Assembly: GCA_009911195.1 (NCBI GenBank)
Contig: QXWV01000002.1
Coordinates: 175,447-239,446, forward strand
DNA from: Lachnospiraceae bacterium
GTDB taxonomy: Bacteria; Bacillota; Clostridia; Lachnospirales; Lachnospiraceae
Length of the DNA stretch: 64,000 nt
Direction: 5' to 3'
Shown here: piece by piece, positions 18,921-26,666 of the stretch
Layout of the letters: each line of letters opens with the position of its first letter
Position numbering within the stretch: the stretch's first letter is position 1
Made by a program: the position numbers and the translations under genes
Notes under the pieces: model-generated
The model's input: the letters and a program-made list of their open reading frames with translations, nothing else
Told to the model about the DNA's origin: nothing
Databases searched by the model: none

Positions 18921-19077
18921 TGTTTCAACATTATACCGCTACTGCGTGCGCCTCTGCGCACATGGAATCAAAAGTTGAAACGTGCTTTCTTGTTTCAACA
19001 TTATACCTCAGTTACGTGCGCTTTCGCGCACATGGAATCAAAAGTTGAAACATGTTTTCCTGTTTCAACATTATACC
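18921..19077. repeat. 70-bp tandem repeat, 2.2 copies, upstream of rfbA
   Basis: Units begin at 18921, 18991 and 19061 (the last only about 17 nt long). Each full unit starts TGTTTCAACATTATACC, has an inner GTGCGC-loop-GCGCAC stem, then ATGGAATCAAAA and GTTGAAAC, which pairs with the opening GTTTCAAC. The loops and the 8 nt before the inner stem differ between copies while both stems are conserved. The array lies 28 nt before the rfbA start. No gene is seen in 18894-19127. Confidence 0.9.
19070..19075 (-). promoter_or_regulatory. Extended -10 box, probable rfbA promoter
   Basis: On the minus strand the third, partial repeat copy reads TATGGTATAAT, an extended -10 (TGnTATAAT). The -35 position (CTTTCA at 17-nt spacing) is weak. 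The same GGTATAAT box recurs in the other two copies at 19000-19005 and 18930-18935, so rfbA may have several start sites. Confidence 0.45.
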
Positions 19078-19127
19078 ATAAATACAAGAAAATGAAAGTG
19101 GGAAACTATGCATATTCCCTTAATCTC

Positions 19128-20978
19128 CTATTCTTGTACCGCCCTTCCCTGTTTGGTTACTTCCTCCCAGCTCTCAATCCCTATAATTTCTTTTGCAAAA
19201 TCCGTATACTTTTCCTGCTGGTCCGCATCCATATGCTGAAACACTTTATAGGCATATTTATGGGTTCCATCCATATTGTTTAGGCCGAGGGCCAATTCCT
19301 GTTCCAGCTCCTCTTCCGCATCTGTCTGCCTGGAAAAAAGCACCGCATCCACATGGGAATTGGCTTCCGCCACTTTATAGGCATAGACCAAAGCCGCCGC
19401 CTGTATTTCTTCCCCATCGGATGAAGTATAGCCTAATTCGCTTAGTGTAACGGAGCGCACTTCCCCGTCTTCCGTCAGGAATTCTTCCTGCTCCAAATAA
19501 TCCGTTACCACATGAAAATTGGCCATAGTCACCATGGCAGTATCCGCAGAACTTTTCACATAACGGGAGTCTTTCCATATGTAAGGAGACGTTAATGGTA
19601 CGTTATACGGATGAATGGCCAGCCCCCAGTCAATATTCCCCCCATCTTTTATCTGTTGATTGAATTCATCCAGAATATCTTTGGCATCGTAGCTTTCCGT
19701 ACCGCCGGTATTGCTGTCCCATCTTTGGTCTAAAGAGATATAAATCCTGCTGGCAGCATTTCTGCTCTTTATAGTATTATAAAACACCCGGAAAGCTTTT
19801 ACATATTCCTGTACATAGGTTTTTACATCGGTATACTGCATATAGTTCCAACTCTTTCTTGCATTGATTTCATTACCGATAACCCAGTTTGAAATCACCC
19901 CTCTTCCGTTGGCCCTTCCCGAATACCGTTCTGCCAGAAAGGAGCTTACCGCTGCCAGGCATTCGATTCCCTCTTCATCCGTCGCATTAAATGCATAATA
20001 GGGCGCATCCCCGATGCCGTCGCGGGCTAAAGGATGTATCATCTGGGAATACCCTTCCGCCACATCATTTAGGAGGATTACGGTAATCTCGATTTCTTTT
20101 TCCGTTAAGGTGCTGAAAATCAGGTCATATTCCGAAATAGCCTCCCCATTAAATTCATAGCCTTTGCCCTGATACCCATATTCAATCGTAGGATATTCCT
20201 CGCTGGTAGTCTGCCCCAATATTCTTGAGACTGGGATGTTATATGCCGCATGCCTTATCCCTAAATCGTCAATTTCCGATGACAAAAGCTTATCCGGGTC
20301 AATCAAAAGCCCCTTTTTACTGGGCATTTTTCCCCCATTAGACTTATAAACCGATACTTCCTCCGGGTTTGTAATATATTGCGGCTTACACACCGGCTGA
20401 TATTTCCCGTCTTTTTTTATAGCAACCACATATTTATACAACAGCCCGTTAATTACGCCGAAATGCCTGGAAAACTGAAATTCTATCTCTTCTTTTTTGT
20501 ATATTTCCGTAACAGGAAACATTGCCTCCGTCATTTCATCGTTTTGAATCCTATAAGCAAAAAGATAGTAAAAATCATCATCGCTGGCCGGAATCCCTTC
20601 TGATGTGGCTTTCAGAAAAACATTGCTCGTTTTATTATCCACCAAACAGGACTCGATTTTAAGGAAATCTTCCGCCGTTTCTTCCGTAAGCTCTACTTGG
20701 AAAGGGCGCTCCTCCACCGCATCCAGCACATCCATTCCTGATTCTACAGGAAAATCCAGCAGCCCCTGGCTTTCCGACATGGCCAATTCGGCCTCCGCTG
20801 CCCGCCTGGCTCTCCGTTCCTCCCCCTGCTCCAGCCGGTCCGCCCAAGCTTCTTTGGCCTGGTGTTTCTGGATTTGCCTGTATGCCATTCCTCCCATGAC
20901 AAGCAGAATAAAAAGTATGGCTGCAATCGCCACCACATTTTTCTTCTTTTTCCCTTTTTCCCTTTTTTCTGAATCCAT
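19128..20978 (-). CDS. Membrane-anchored DUF5722-type glycoside hydrolase-like protein
   Basis: The 616-residue protein has a basic N-terminus, one membrane anchor (about 13-33), a charged helical stretch and an extracellular part. The C-terminal two-thirds resembles the DUF5722 family, which looks like a TIM-barrel glycosidase. The two acids expected for a clan GH-A-type retaining enzyme are visible: N368-E369 in SNWVIGNEIN and E513 in LSELGYTSS. Other conserved pieces are RHAAYNIPVS, IYISLDQRWD and LAIHPYNVP. Substrate is unknown; its place between rfbB and rfbA suggests trimming or remodelling of the rhamnose-containing polymer. AGGTGG 5 nt before the ATG supports the start. Function is inferred from motifs only. 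Confidence 0.72.
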   Translation of the reverse strand: MDSEKREKGKKKKNVVAIAAILFILLVMGGMAYRQIQKHQAKEAWADRLEQGEERRARRAAEAELAMSESQGLLDFPVESGMDVLDAVEERPFQVELTEETAEDFLKIESCLVDNKTSNVFLKATSEGIPASDDDFYYLFAYRIQNDEMTEAMFPVTEIYKKEEIEFQFSRHFGVINGLLYKYVVAIKKDGKYQPVCKPQYITNPEEVSVYKSNGGKMPSKKGLLIDPDKLLSSEIDDLGIRHAAYNIPVSRILGQTTSEEYPTIEYGYQGKGYEFNGEAISEYDLIFSTLTEKEIEITVILLNDVAEGYSQMIHPLARDGIGDAPYYAFNATDEEGIECLAAVSSFLAERYSGRANGRGVISNWVIGNEINARKSWNYMQYTDVKTYVQEYVKAFRVFYNTIKSRNAASRIYISLDQRWDSNTGGTESYDAKDILDEFNQQIKDGGNIDWGLAIHPYNVPLTSPYIWKDSRYVKSSADTAMVTMANFHVVTDYLEQEEFLTEDGEVRSVTLSELGYTSSDGEEIQAAALVYAYKVAEANSHVDAVLFSRQTDAEEELEQELALGLNNMDGTHKYAYKVFQHMDADQQEKYTDFAKEIIGIESWEEVTKQGRAVQE

Positions 20979-21005
20979 TTACTCCACCTCTGTATATAAA
21001 AGCAA

Positions 21006-21028
21006 GGCGGCACTTTTCAGGTGCCGCC
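21006..21028 (-). terminator. Rho-independent terminator-like hairpin after rfbB
   Basis: GGCGGCAC and GTGCCGCC form a perfect 8-bp stem with a 7-nt loop. On the minus strand it is followed by TTGCTTTT. It lies just past the out-of-frame continuation of rfbB and immediately before the DUF5722 gene start. Confidence 0.65.
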
Positions 21029-21038
21029 AGGCTAACAC

Positions 21039-21101
21039 TTATTTCTGTTGATACATTTCTTCATAATATTTCTGATAATCGCCGCTGGTCACATTTTTCA
21101 T
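21039..21101 (-). other. Out-of-frame remnant of the rfbB C-terminus
   Basis: In the other frame this stretch reads DWMKNVTSGDYQKYYEEMY plus two or three residues and a stop. This is the normal ending of dTDP-glucose 4,6-dehydratases. The in-frame protein instead ends at 21098 with GTG after FFEH. Restoring one base near 21107-21112 rejoins the two. Confidence 0.8.
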
Positions 21102-22120
21102 CCAGTCCCGTGTTCAAAAAACCATTGAATCGTAAGCCTGATTCCCTCCTTGAACATCGTCTCCGGCTCCCAGCCGATTTCTTCCCTTATTTTGTCGGGC
21201 GCAATAGCATAACGCCTGTCATGCCCTTTGCGGTCTTCCACATACGTAATCAGGTCTTTGCTGACCAAGGCTTTCCTTGGGTCCCCTTCCGGCAGCATTT
21301 CCTGTAAAGTGTCGATAATAATATGGATAATCTCTATATTCTGCTTCTCGTTGTGGCCGCCCACATTATAAGTTTCAAACAGCCTGCCCTTCTCCTGTAC
21401 CATATCAATGGCTTTCGCATGGTCCTCCACATACAGCCAATCCCGTACATTTTTTCCGTCACCATATACCGGCAGTTTCTTTCCCTGGAGGGCATTGTTG
21501 ATAATTAAGGGAATCAGCTTTTCCGGGAACTGGTATGGGCCATAATTGTTGGAGCAGTTCGTAATATTGGCCGGAAAATGATACGTATCCATATAGGACC
21601 TTACCAGCATGTCCGAACTGGCCTTGCTGGCTGAATAAGGGCTATGGGGAGCATAGGGGGTTGTCTCATAAAAGTATCCCCCGTCTTCTTCCAGGGAGCC
21701 ATACACTTCATCGGTGGAAACATGTAAAAACTTCTTTCCTTCCTGGAATTTCCCATCCGGAAGTTCCCAGGCAGCTTTTGCACAATTCAGCATAACCGCA
21801 GTTCCCAGCACATTTGTCTGCACAAATATCTCGGGATTTCGTATACTTCTGTCCACATGGCTTTCTGCCGCAAAATGGACTACCCTGTCAATATCATTTT
21901 CTTCAAAAATTTTCGTAATAGCCTCTTTATCACAGATATCCGCTTTTACGAAAGTGTAATTTTCCCGTTCTTCCACACCCTTTAGGTTTTCAAGGTTTCC
22001 TGCATAGGTAAGGGCATCCACATTGATAATACGTATTTCATCCCCATACTTTTTAAACATATAATGAATGTAGTTTGAACCAATAAACCCTGCCCCGCCT
22101 GTTACTAAATAAGTCCTCAT
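21098..22120 (-). CDS. rfbB: dTDP-glucose 4,6-dehydratase, C-terminus frameshifted
   Basis: RfbB converts dTDP-glucose to dTDP-4-keto-6-deoxyglucose. It is an NAD-dependent extended SDR enzyme with TGGAGFIGSNY, the DICD and HFAAESHVDRS motifs, STDEVYGSL, catalytic Tyr-Lys in YSASKASSD and the NCSNNYGPYQFPEKLIP signature. The core and active site are intact over 340 residues. The last 20 or so residues usual for the family are out of frame because of an apparent single-base deletion near 21107-21112; their coding sequence is still present downstream. The enzyme may still work, or the base may be a sequencing error. It is the first gene of the minus-strand run. rfbD, expected in this set, is absent from the window. 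Confidence 0.93.
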   Translation of the reverse strand: MRTYLVTGGAGFIGSNYIHYMFKKYGDEIRIINVDALTYAGNLENLKGVEERENYTFVKADICDKEAITKIFEENDIDRVVHFAAESHVDRSIRNPEIFVQTNVLGTAVMLNCAKAAWELPDGKFQEGKKFLHVSTDEVYGSLEEDGGYFYETTPYAPHSPYSASKASSDMLVRSYMDTYHFPANITNCSNNYGPYQFPEKLIPLIINNALQGKKLPVYGDGKNVRDWLYVEDHAKAIDMVQEKGRLFETYNVGGHNEKQNIEIIHIIIDTLQEMLPEGDPRKALVSKDLITYVEDRKGHDRRYAIAPDKIREEIGWEPETMFKEGIRLTIQWFFEHGTG

Positions 22121-22150
22121 CTTTATATCCCTGTTCCTTTCTTAGCCTGT

Positions 22151-22275
22151 AGGTTTGTGGATGCCGTACAAACACAAACCTGTAATTGAAATTTCTAATT
22201 TTATCTAATTCCCCAGATAACTGATATTCATTCGCATCCTTCCACTTGACACGTGGATTCATTTTACCATGTGTC
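22151..22275 (-). promoter_or_regulatory. Two inverted repeats in the rfbB leader region
   Basis: AGGTTTGTG (22151-22159) pairs with CACAAACCT (22173-22181), and GACACGTGG (22248-22256) pairs with CCATGTGTC (22267-22275) with one mismatch. Both are in the 330-nt gene-free stretch 22121-22450 between rfbB and the divergent zinc-ribbon gene. I saw no known riboswitch pattern. The rfbB promoter itself was not resolved. Confidence 0.4.
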
Positions 22276-22363
22276 CTTCCATTTTTCAATGATTTTCCTC
22301 TAGTGCAATAAAAAATTAAAAATTGCTCCCCCCATTTTGTCGATGAATTACTACATTTAATTG

Positions 22364-22392
22364 TTGACTTTTTTCGTCAATACTGACACAAT
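22364..22392 (+). promoter_or_regulatory. Putative promoter with overlapping TTGAC/GTCAA palindrome
   Basis: TTGACT (22364-22369), a 17-nt spacer and CACAAT (22387-22392) precede the zinc-ribbon gene. The -35 box is half of an inverted repeat TTGAC-N7-GTCAA, which could be a repressor site. Confidence 0.45.
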
Positions 22393-22450
22393 CAAAGAGG
22401 ATAGAAAGCATTACATATATTACTCAAATTGGAAAAGGGGATTTTTACTC

Positions 22451-22702
22451 ATGATGTACATGCACTATTGTAAACCATGCCACCGTGTCCACATGTTGAA
22501 TGGGCACAAAATGACGTGCCCCAAATGTGGCGGTTCTATTACCGAGCTCCGCATTCCGTATATGGAATATGTGGGCATGGATATGAGCGAACGCGATGCA
22601 TTTAAAGCCAGATGCGCTGATGACGAACAGTTAAAGGAGCTTGGCACTACATACCGTATGTATAAATACAGTAAGTGGTACAAAGAACTCCACAGCCAGT
22701 AG
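22451..22702 (+). CDS. Small zinc-ribbon protein
   Basis: The 83-residue protein has two CxxC knuckles, CKPC and CPKC, spaced as in a zinc ribbon, followed by a charged helical tail. I do not recognise a named family, so no function is assigned. The open frame begins earlier at 22361, but that would place the promoter inside it; the ATG at 22451 follows AAAGGGG at about 10 nt. It stands alone on the plus strand between the divergent rfbB and an SGNH-fold gene. It may be a housekeeping gene marking a boundary of the rhamnose block. Confidence 0.7.
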   Translation: MMYMHYCKPCHRVHMLNGHKMTCPKCGGSITELRIPYMEYVGMDMSERDAFKARCADDEQLKELGTTYRMYKYSKWYKELHSQ

Positions 22703-22837
22703 GAAGAATTATAGTTGTCCTGTCTTAACTGTCATGCGATTTCCGTGCCGCCAGTATTAAAAAAGTGGATTTTTTCAGCAGAACATAGTACAATAAGAAA
22801 ATGGTTTATAGGCTGAAAGAAAGGCATGGTTAATATT

Positions 22838-23824
22838 ATGAACAAAACGCATCACAATAAGCATAAAAAAAAGAAAACCCTGGTAAACGGGCATATCATA
22901 TTGCTGGCTGCTATATTGATTCTCGCCGCCACAGCCATTATAAGGCTGGTTGTATGGAACATCGGTACCAAATCAGATTTTGACCCCGATAACATTGCAG
23001 AAGGATATGATGTGGAAGCACTGGACACTATTATACCGCTGAGCGAATCCAAGTTGGAAGGCCATGTCGATGACGGAGTTACTACTATCCTCTGTTTAGG
23101 TAATAATCCTCTTACGGACGAAACCGGAGGCAATGGCTTTGTTTCGTTGCTCTCTTCCAAAACCGGCGCTACTGTATATAACGGCGGTTTCCCGGAATCT
23201 ACCATAGGGGCTAAATATGCTGTATATAGCGATTCTTATCCCAAGGACAATTTTAATCTCCCTTATGTTGCACAAAGCATCTGCAGCAAAGATTTCTCCC
23301 GTTTAGAATCGGCGGCTGCAGCCGAACAGGATGCCATTTACCGGGAATCTGTAGAAACCTTAAAAAACATTGATTATGATAAGGTGGATATGATTGCCCT
23401 TATTTATGACGGCCGGGATTACCTGGAAGGTATTCCCTCCGATAATCCTAATGACCCATATGAACTCAGCGCCTATACCGGCGGCCTGCGCACCGCTATT
23501 GAAAATATCCAAAATACTTATCCGTATATAAGAATTGTTGTCATGTCCCACACCTTCGCACAGTCGATTGATGCTGACGGCAACTATCAGAACGGAGGCA
23601 GTACCGACTTAGGGAATGGTGCCCTTCCCCATTATCTGCTAAAAGAAATCGATGTGGCAATTTCCTGTGGGGTTTCCATTATCGACAATTTTTACGGAAC
23701 GATTAACGAAGATAATTATCATGACTATATGAGCGATTATATTCATCTTAATGATGCCGGACGGGAAGCTATGGCCGCCAGATTGGCAGAATTTGTAAAC
23801 ACAGGGAGAACTTCAGCTCGGTAA
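22838..23824 (+). CDS. Membrane-anchored SGNH-fold protein lacking the nucleophile serine
   Basis: The 328-residue protein has a Lys/His-rich cytoplasmic tail and one membrane anchor (about 18-42), so its domain is extracellular. The fold resembles SGNH/GDSL hydrolases: block V is intact (SDYIHLNDAG, Asp-x-x-His), block II is NGGFPESTIG and block III is YDGRDYL. The block I GDS is replaced by G-N-N (LCLGNNPL), so the usual catalytic serine is missing. It may be inactive, bind acylated glycans, or use another residue. A 4-codon longer start at 22826 is in frame. The downstream ATG is preferred because related type C leaders elsewhere lack the upstream ATG or have it out of frame. Confidence 0.72.
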   Translation: MNKTHHNKHKKKKTLVNGHIILLAAILILAATAIIRLVVWNIGTKSDFDPDNIAEGYDVEALDTIIPLSESKLEGHVDDGVTTILCLGNNPLTDETGGNGFVSLLSSKTGATVYNGGFPESTIGAKYAVYSDSYPKDNFNLPYVAQSICSKDFSRLESAAAAEQDAIYRESVETLKNIDYDKVDMIALIYDGRDYLEGIPSDNPNDPYELSAYTGGLRTAIENIQNTYPYIRIVVMSHTFAQSIDADGNYQNGGSTDLGNGALPHYLLKEIDVAISCGVSIIDNFYGTINEDNYHDYMSDYIHLNDAGREAMAARLAEFVNTGRTSAR

Positions 23825-23827
23825 AGC

Positions 23828-23851
23828 AGGGGGAGTAAATTACTCCCCCCT
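23828..23851. terminator. Hairpin between converging SGNH genes
   Basis: AGGGGGAGTA and TACTCCCCC form a strong stem with a 3-nt loop in the 45-nt gap between converging genes ending at 23824 and 23870. It could terminate both directions. The T-tracts are poor. Confidence 0.6.
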
Positions 23852-23869
23852 AGTTATCCATTCATCCTC

Positions 23870-25000
23870 TTAATACTCCACCGAAAACAACTCTTCAAAA
23901 TCATACTCCAGCACAATTCGTCTCATTGCCTCCAATTCTTCTTCCAGCTCCCCCTCTGTTACCTGGTGTTCCCCATTAGCAAAGCATTCTGCCATATAAC
24001 GGTTAATATCCGGGTGGTAATGGCTATAGTCCGCATAATTGTCCAAATCGCAGATAATCCACTCCTGGTTAGGGAAAAAGAAAACCTTCACATTATCATA
24101 TGCAAAAAGCCGCTCTGAAATATACTCATATTCCCGCAATACCGCCTCCAACTGCTTCTCCTGCAGCACATCGTTCCAATAAAGAATACTGTATGGGGGA
24201 TAAAATACATAGAATTCCGTATCCGGGTTCGCCTCAATATACGGACATATGTTGCTGTCCATATTTGCCTTAATATTTTCCACAAATTTCTCCCGCCCCG
24301 CTTCTTTTATAGCTGGCTGTGCCGCCACATAATTATGCATCACCCACTGTTTATTATAATAATCCTCGGTCCACCAACTGGCATACACTGTGGCTAAATC
24401 CGTTTTGTCCGGGTCTGCCAGCGGTCTCATAATATATTGCAGCAGCACATCTTTATTTAAAAGATATGGGATATCGTTCCATGCCGTATCGTCATACAAA
24501 TATTCCGGGATTGGGTATTTCGTCTCCTCCACTCCGCCACTGTAGGTAATCACGTCAATGCCGAGAAAGACCGCATCCACCTTCCGCCCATCCGCAAATA
24601 TGATATCCATAATATTCGCCTGGTCTTTGGGAAAAGCTCCGCTATAACTCAGTTTCAACGTTTTCATCCCCATCAGTTCTTCAAACCAGCGGGTATTGAA
24701 ATTCACCGTCATGGATGACCCTAAAATCACGCTGTCATAGTCCATATGCTTGGCCATCCCCGGATTCTGGTTTACCTGGTTATCCACTTGGTAGGGAAAA
24801 TCTTCCAAAGGTTCATGGTACTGGAAAAAAGGGTCCACATAGGCCACCAACAGCATCACCACTCCGGCGGCGGCCAGAAATGTAAAAAGGAATACAAAAA
24901 ACCACCCCTTATATGATAACCTTTCCTCCTGTGGCTTCCCCGCTGCCGCATCCATTCCCCTTCGCCTTTGTATGCTTTCTTTATCTCGCTTCATTGCCAT
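23870..25000 (-). CDS. DltD/AlgJ-like SGNH partner of an MBOAT acyltransferase
   Basis: The 376-residue protein has an N-terminal anchor (about 32-52) and an extracellular SGNH-like domain. The block I serine is in VILGSSMTVNF, and the Asp-His pair is in the C-terminal part, ADYSHYHPDI. Such proteins work outside the membrane with MBOAT proteins, moving acyl groups to polysaccharide or teichoic acid. Its start lies 15 nt after the stop of the MBOAT gene, so they form an operon. ATGs at 25000 and 24994 are both possible after AGGATGA. The acyl group and acceptor are not known. Confidence 0.78.
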   Translation of the reverse strand: MAMKRDKESIQRRRGMDAAAGKPQEERLSYKGWFFVFLFTFLAAAGVVMLLVAYVDPFFQYHEPLEDFPYQVDNQVNQNPGMAKHMDYDSVILGSSMTVNFNTRWFEELMGMKTLKLSYSGAFPKDQANIMDIIFADGRKVDAVFLGIDVITYSGGVEETKYPIPEYLYDDTAWNDIPYLLNKDVLLQYIMRPLADPDKTDLATVYASWWTEDYYNKQWVMHNYVAAQPAIKEAGREKFVENIKANMDSNICPYIEANPDTEFYVFYPPYSILYWNDVLQEKQLEAVLREYEYISERLFAYDNVKVFFFPNQEWIICDLDNYADYSHYHPDINRYMAECFANGEHQVTEGELEEELEAMRRIVLEYDFEELFSVEY

Positions 25001-25015
25001 TCATCCTATCCCATC

Positions 25016-26602
25016 CTAAAAATTCACGTACAAAAAAGTGCTTACATTGGAAAATGTCAATACGCACCAAAGCAGCAGCAAGGCGAATAATATGGCTGTC
25101 CATATGCGGGGCTTTATTTTTCCCCCCACCTCCGCCGCATTTTTTCCGAAAAAAACCAACATCAGGGAAAAGGCAGTAAATGCCGCCATCAAAATATAAT
25201 GGCCAAATTCCCATTTATCCAGCCGCAGCACCTTAAGGATGTACCAGAACTCATCCAGATTAAAATACCCCGCCAGATTCCGGTTCACCCTTACAAAATC
25301 ATTGGCAAATATTAACCGGAACAGTTGATTTCCCTGCGCCACGCTCTCCGCCCGGAAATAGACCCACGCAACAGCCACATAACAAAAGGTAAAAAACACG
25401 CCAACTCCTTTGCCAGTTTTTTTGCCATCCGTCAGCTTATCCCCTGTTTCCTTTGCCGCCCGGCTTCCCCTTATGCCCTGCCACATCCTTGTCAGCACAT
25501 ACAGCACACCGTGCAAAAGCCCCCATAAGATAAAGTTCCACCCCGCCCCATGCCATATCCCACTGACCAGGAAGACCAACAGCAGATTGACATAAGTCCT
25601 TACCTTCCCTTTCCTGTTCCCTCCTAAGGGAATGTACAGATATTTTGTAAAAAAACGGTTTAACGTAATATGCCACCGTTTCCAGAAATCCACGATATTC
25701 CCCGCCTGATAAGGGGAATTGAAATTCACCGGCAGTTCAATGCCGAACATCCGGCTCACCCCTCTGGCCATATCGCAATATCCGCTGAAATCAAAATAAA
25801 GCTGCAACGTATAAAATATCACCAGCAATAATGCATCCCAGCCATGCATAATTTCCAGGTTTGCGTATCCATAGTCTACCGCTCCCCCAAAGGTATCCGC
25901 CAAAATCACTTTTTTCAGCATCCCCATAATAAACAGGCAGATTCCCCTCATCATCCGTTCCCCATCCGGCTTCTTTTCCCCCACCCCGTCCAGCCGGGGG
26001 AATAATTCGGATGACATCGCTAACGGCCCTTCCACCAGTTTTGGGAAATAAACAATGGTTAGCATATAATCTACGAATCCGCCGCCGTCTGTTTCTCCCC
26101 GGTAGCAATCCACCAGATAGGAAATCTGCTGAAAAGTAAAAAAGCTGATGCCCACAGGCAATGCAATGCGCAGCAGGGGCAGCCCGCTTCCGCTTATATA
26201 ATTCCAATTCCCAATAAAGAAATTCATATATTTAAAGAAAAAAAGCAGCGCCAGATTCCCCGCAATCCCTGCTGCCAGTCTCCCTTTCGCCGCCCTTTTC
26301 CCGGCTTCGGCCTCCTTGCCACTTTGATTTCCCCATTCCGCAGTATCCTTCCCCGTTTCCGTTCCAACTGCACCGGCGCATTTTCTTTTCTCCCTTATTT
26401 TCTGCGCCATACCATAATTAAATACCACACTAGACAGCAAAAGAAATACATATTCTATACGGAAACTGCCATAGAACCAAAGCGACATGGCAATCAGCCA
26501 AAGCTTTGCCGCCTTGCTGCCTTGCTTATTTCCTGCCAGGTAAAACCCAGCCAGGCTTATTGGCAAAAATAAAAATACAAATACATACGATTGAAATAGC
26601 AT
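25016..26602 (-). CDS. MBOAT family O-acyltransferase (AlgI/DltB-like)
   Basis: MBOAT proteins carry acyl groups across the membrane and O-acylate secreted polymers. The 528-residue protein is polytopic and has the family core: QQISYLVDCYRGE, FPKLVEGPL, LQLYFDFSGYCDMARGVSRMFGIELPVNFNSPY, FWKRWHITLNRFFTKYLYIPLGGNRKG and the catalytic His in SGIWHGAGWNF. A low-complexity Ala/Gly/Lys loop lies near residue 75-110. The ATG at 26602 is preferred over an in-frame ATG four codons earlier; the leader is type C. It is paired with the SGNH gene downstream, giving a DltB-DltD-like two-component system. Confidence 0.92.
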   Translation of the reverse strand: MLFQSYVFVFLFLPISLAGFYLAGNKQGSKAAKLWLIAMSLWFYGSFRIEYVFLLLSSVVFNYGMAQKIREKRKCAGAVGTETGKDTAEWGNQSGKEAEAGKRAAKGRLAAGIAGNLALLFFFKYMNFFIGNWNYISGSGLPLLRIALPVGISFFTFQQISYLVDCYRGETDGGGFVDYMLTIVYFPKLVEGPLAMSSELFPRLDGVGEKKPDGERMMRGICLFIMGMLKKVILADTFGGAVDYGYANLEIMHGWDALLLVIFYTLQLYFDFSGYCDMARGVSRMFGIELPVNFNSPYQAGNIVDFWKRWHITLNRFFTKYLYIPLGGNRKGKVRTYVNLLLVFLVSGIWHGAGWNFILWGLLHGVLYVLTRMWQGIRGSRAAKETGDKLTDGKKTGKGVGVFFTFCYVAVAWVYFRAESVAQGNQLFRLIFANDFVRVNRNLAGYFNLDEFWYILKVLRLDKWEFGHYILMAAFTAFSLMLVFFGKNAAEVGGKIKPRIWTAILFALLLLWCVLTFSNVSTFLYVNF

Positions 26603-26666
26603 ATCGACAGCCATGCCCTTTCCATAATCCGCAAACTTTCATGTATACAACATACGCAAAACAAAT

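Noticed and set aside
18921..19077. CRISPR array
   Set aside because: The 70-bp units are contiguous with no unique spacers, only two full copies exist, and there are no cas genes.
18894..19283. A 129-codon plus-strand open frame across the 70-bp repeats
   Set aside because: The translation simply repeats with the DNA period and continues into the antisense of the DUF5722 gene.
22121..22450. Riboswitch in the rfbB leader
   Set aside because: Two inverted repeats are present but no conserved riboswitch core that I know could be matched.
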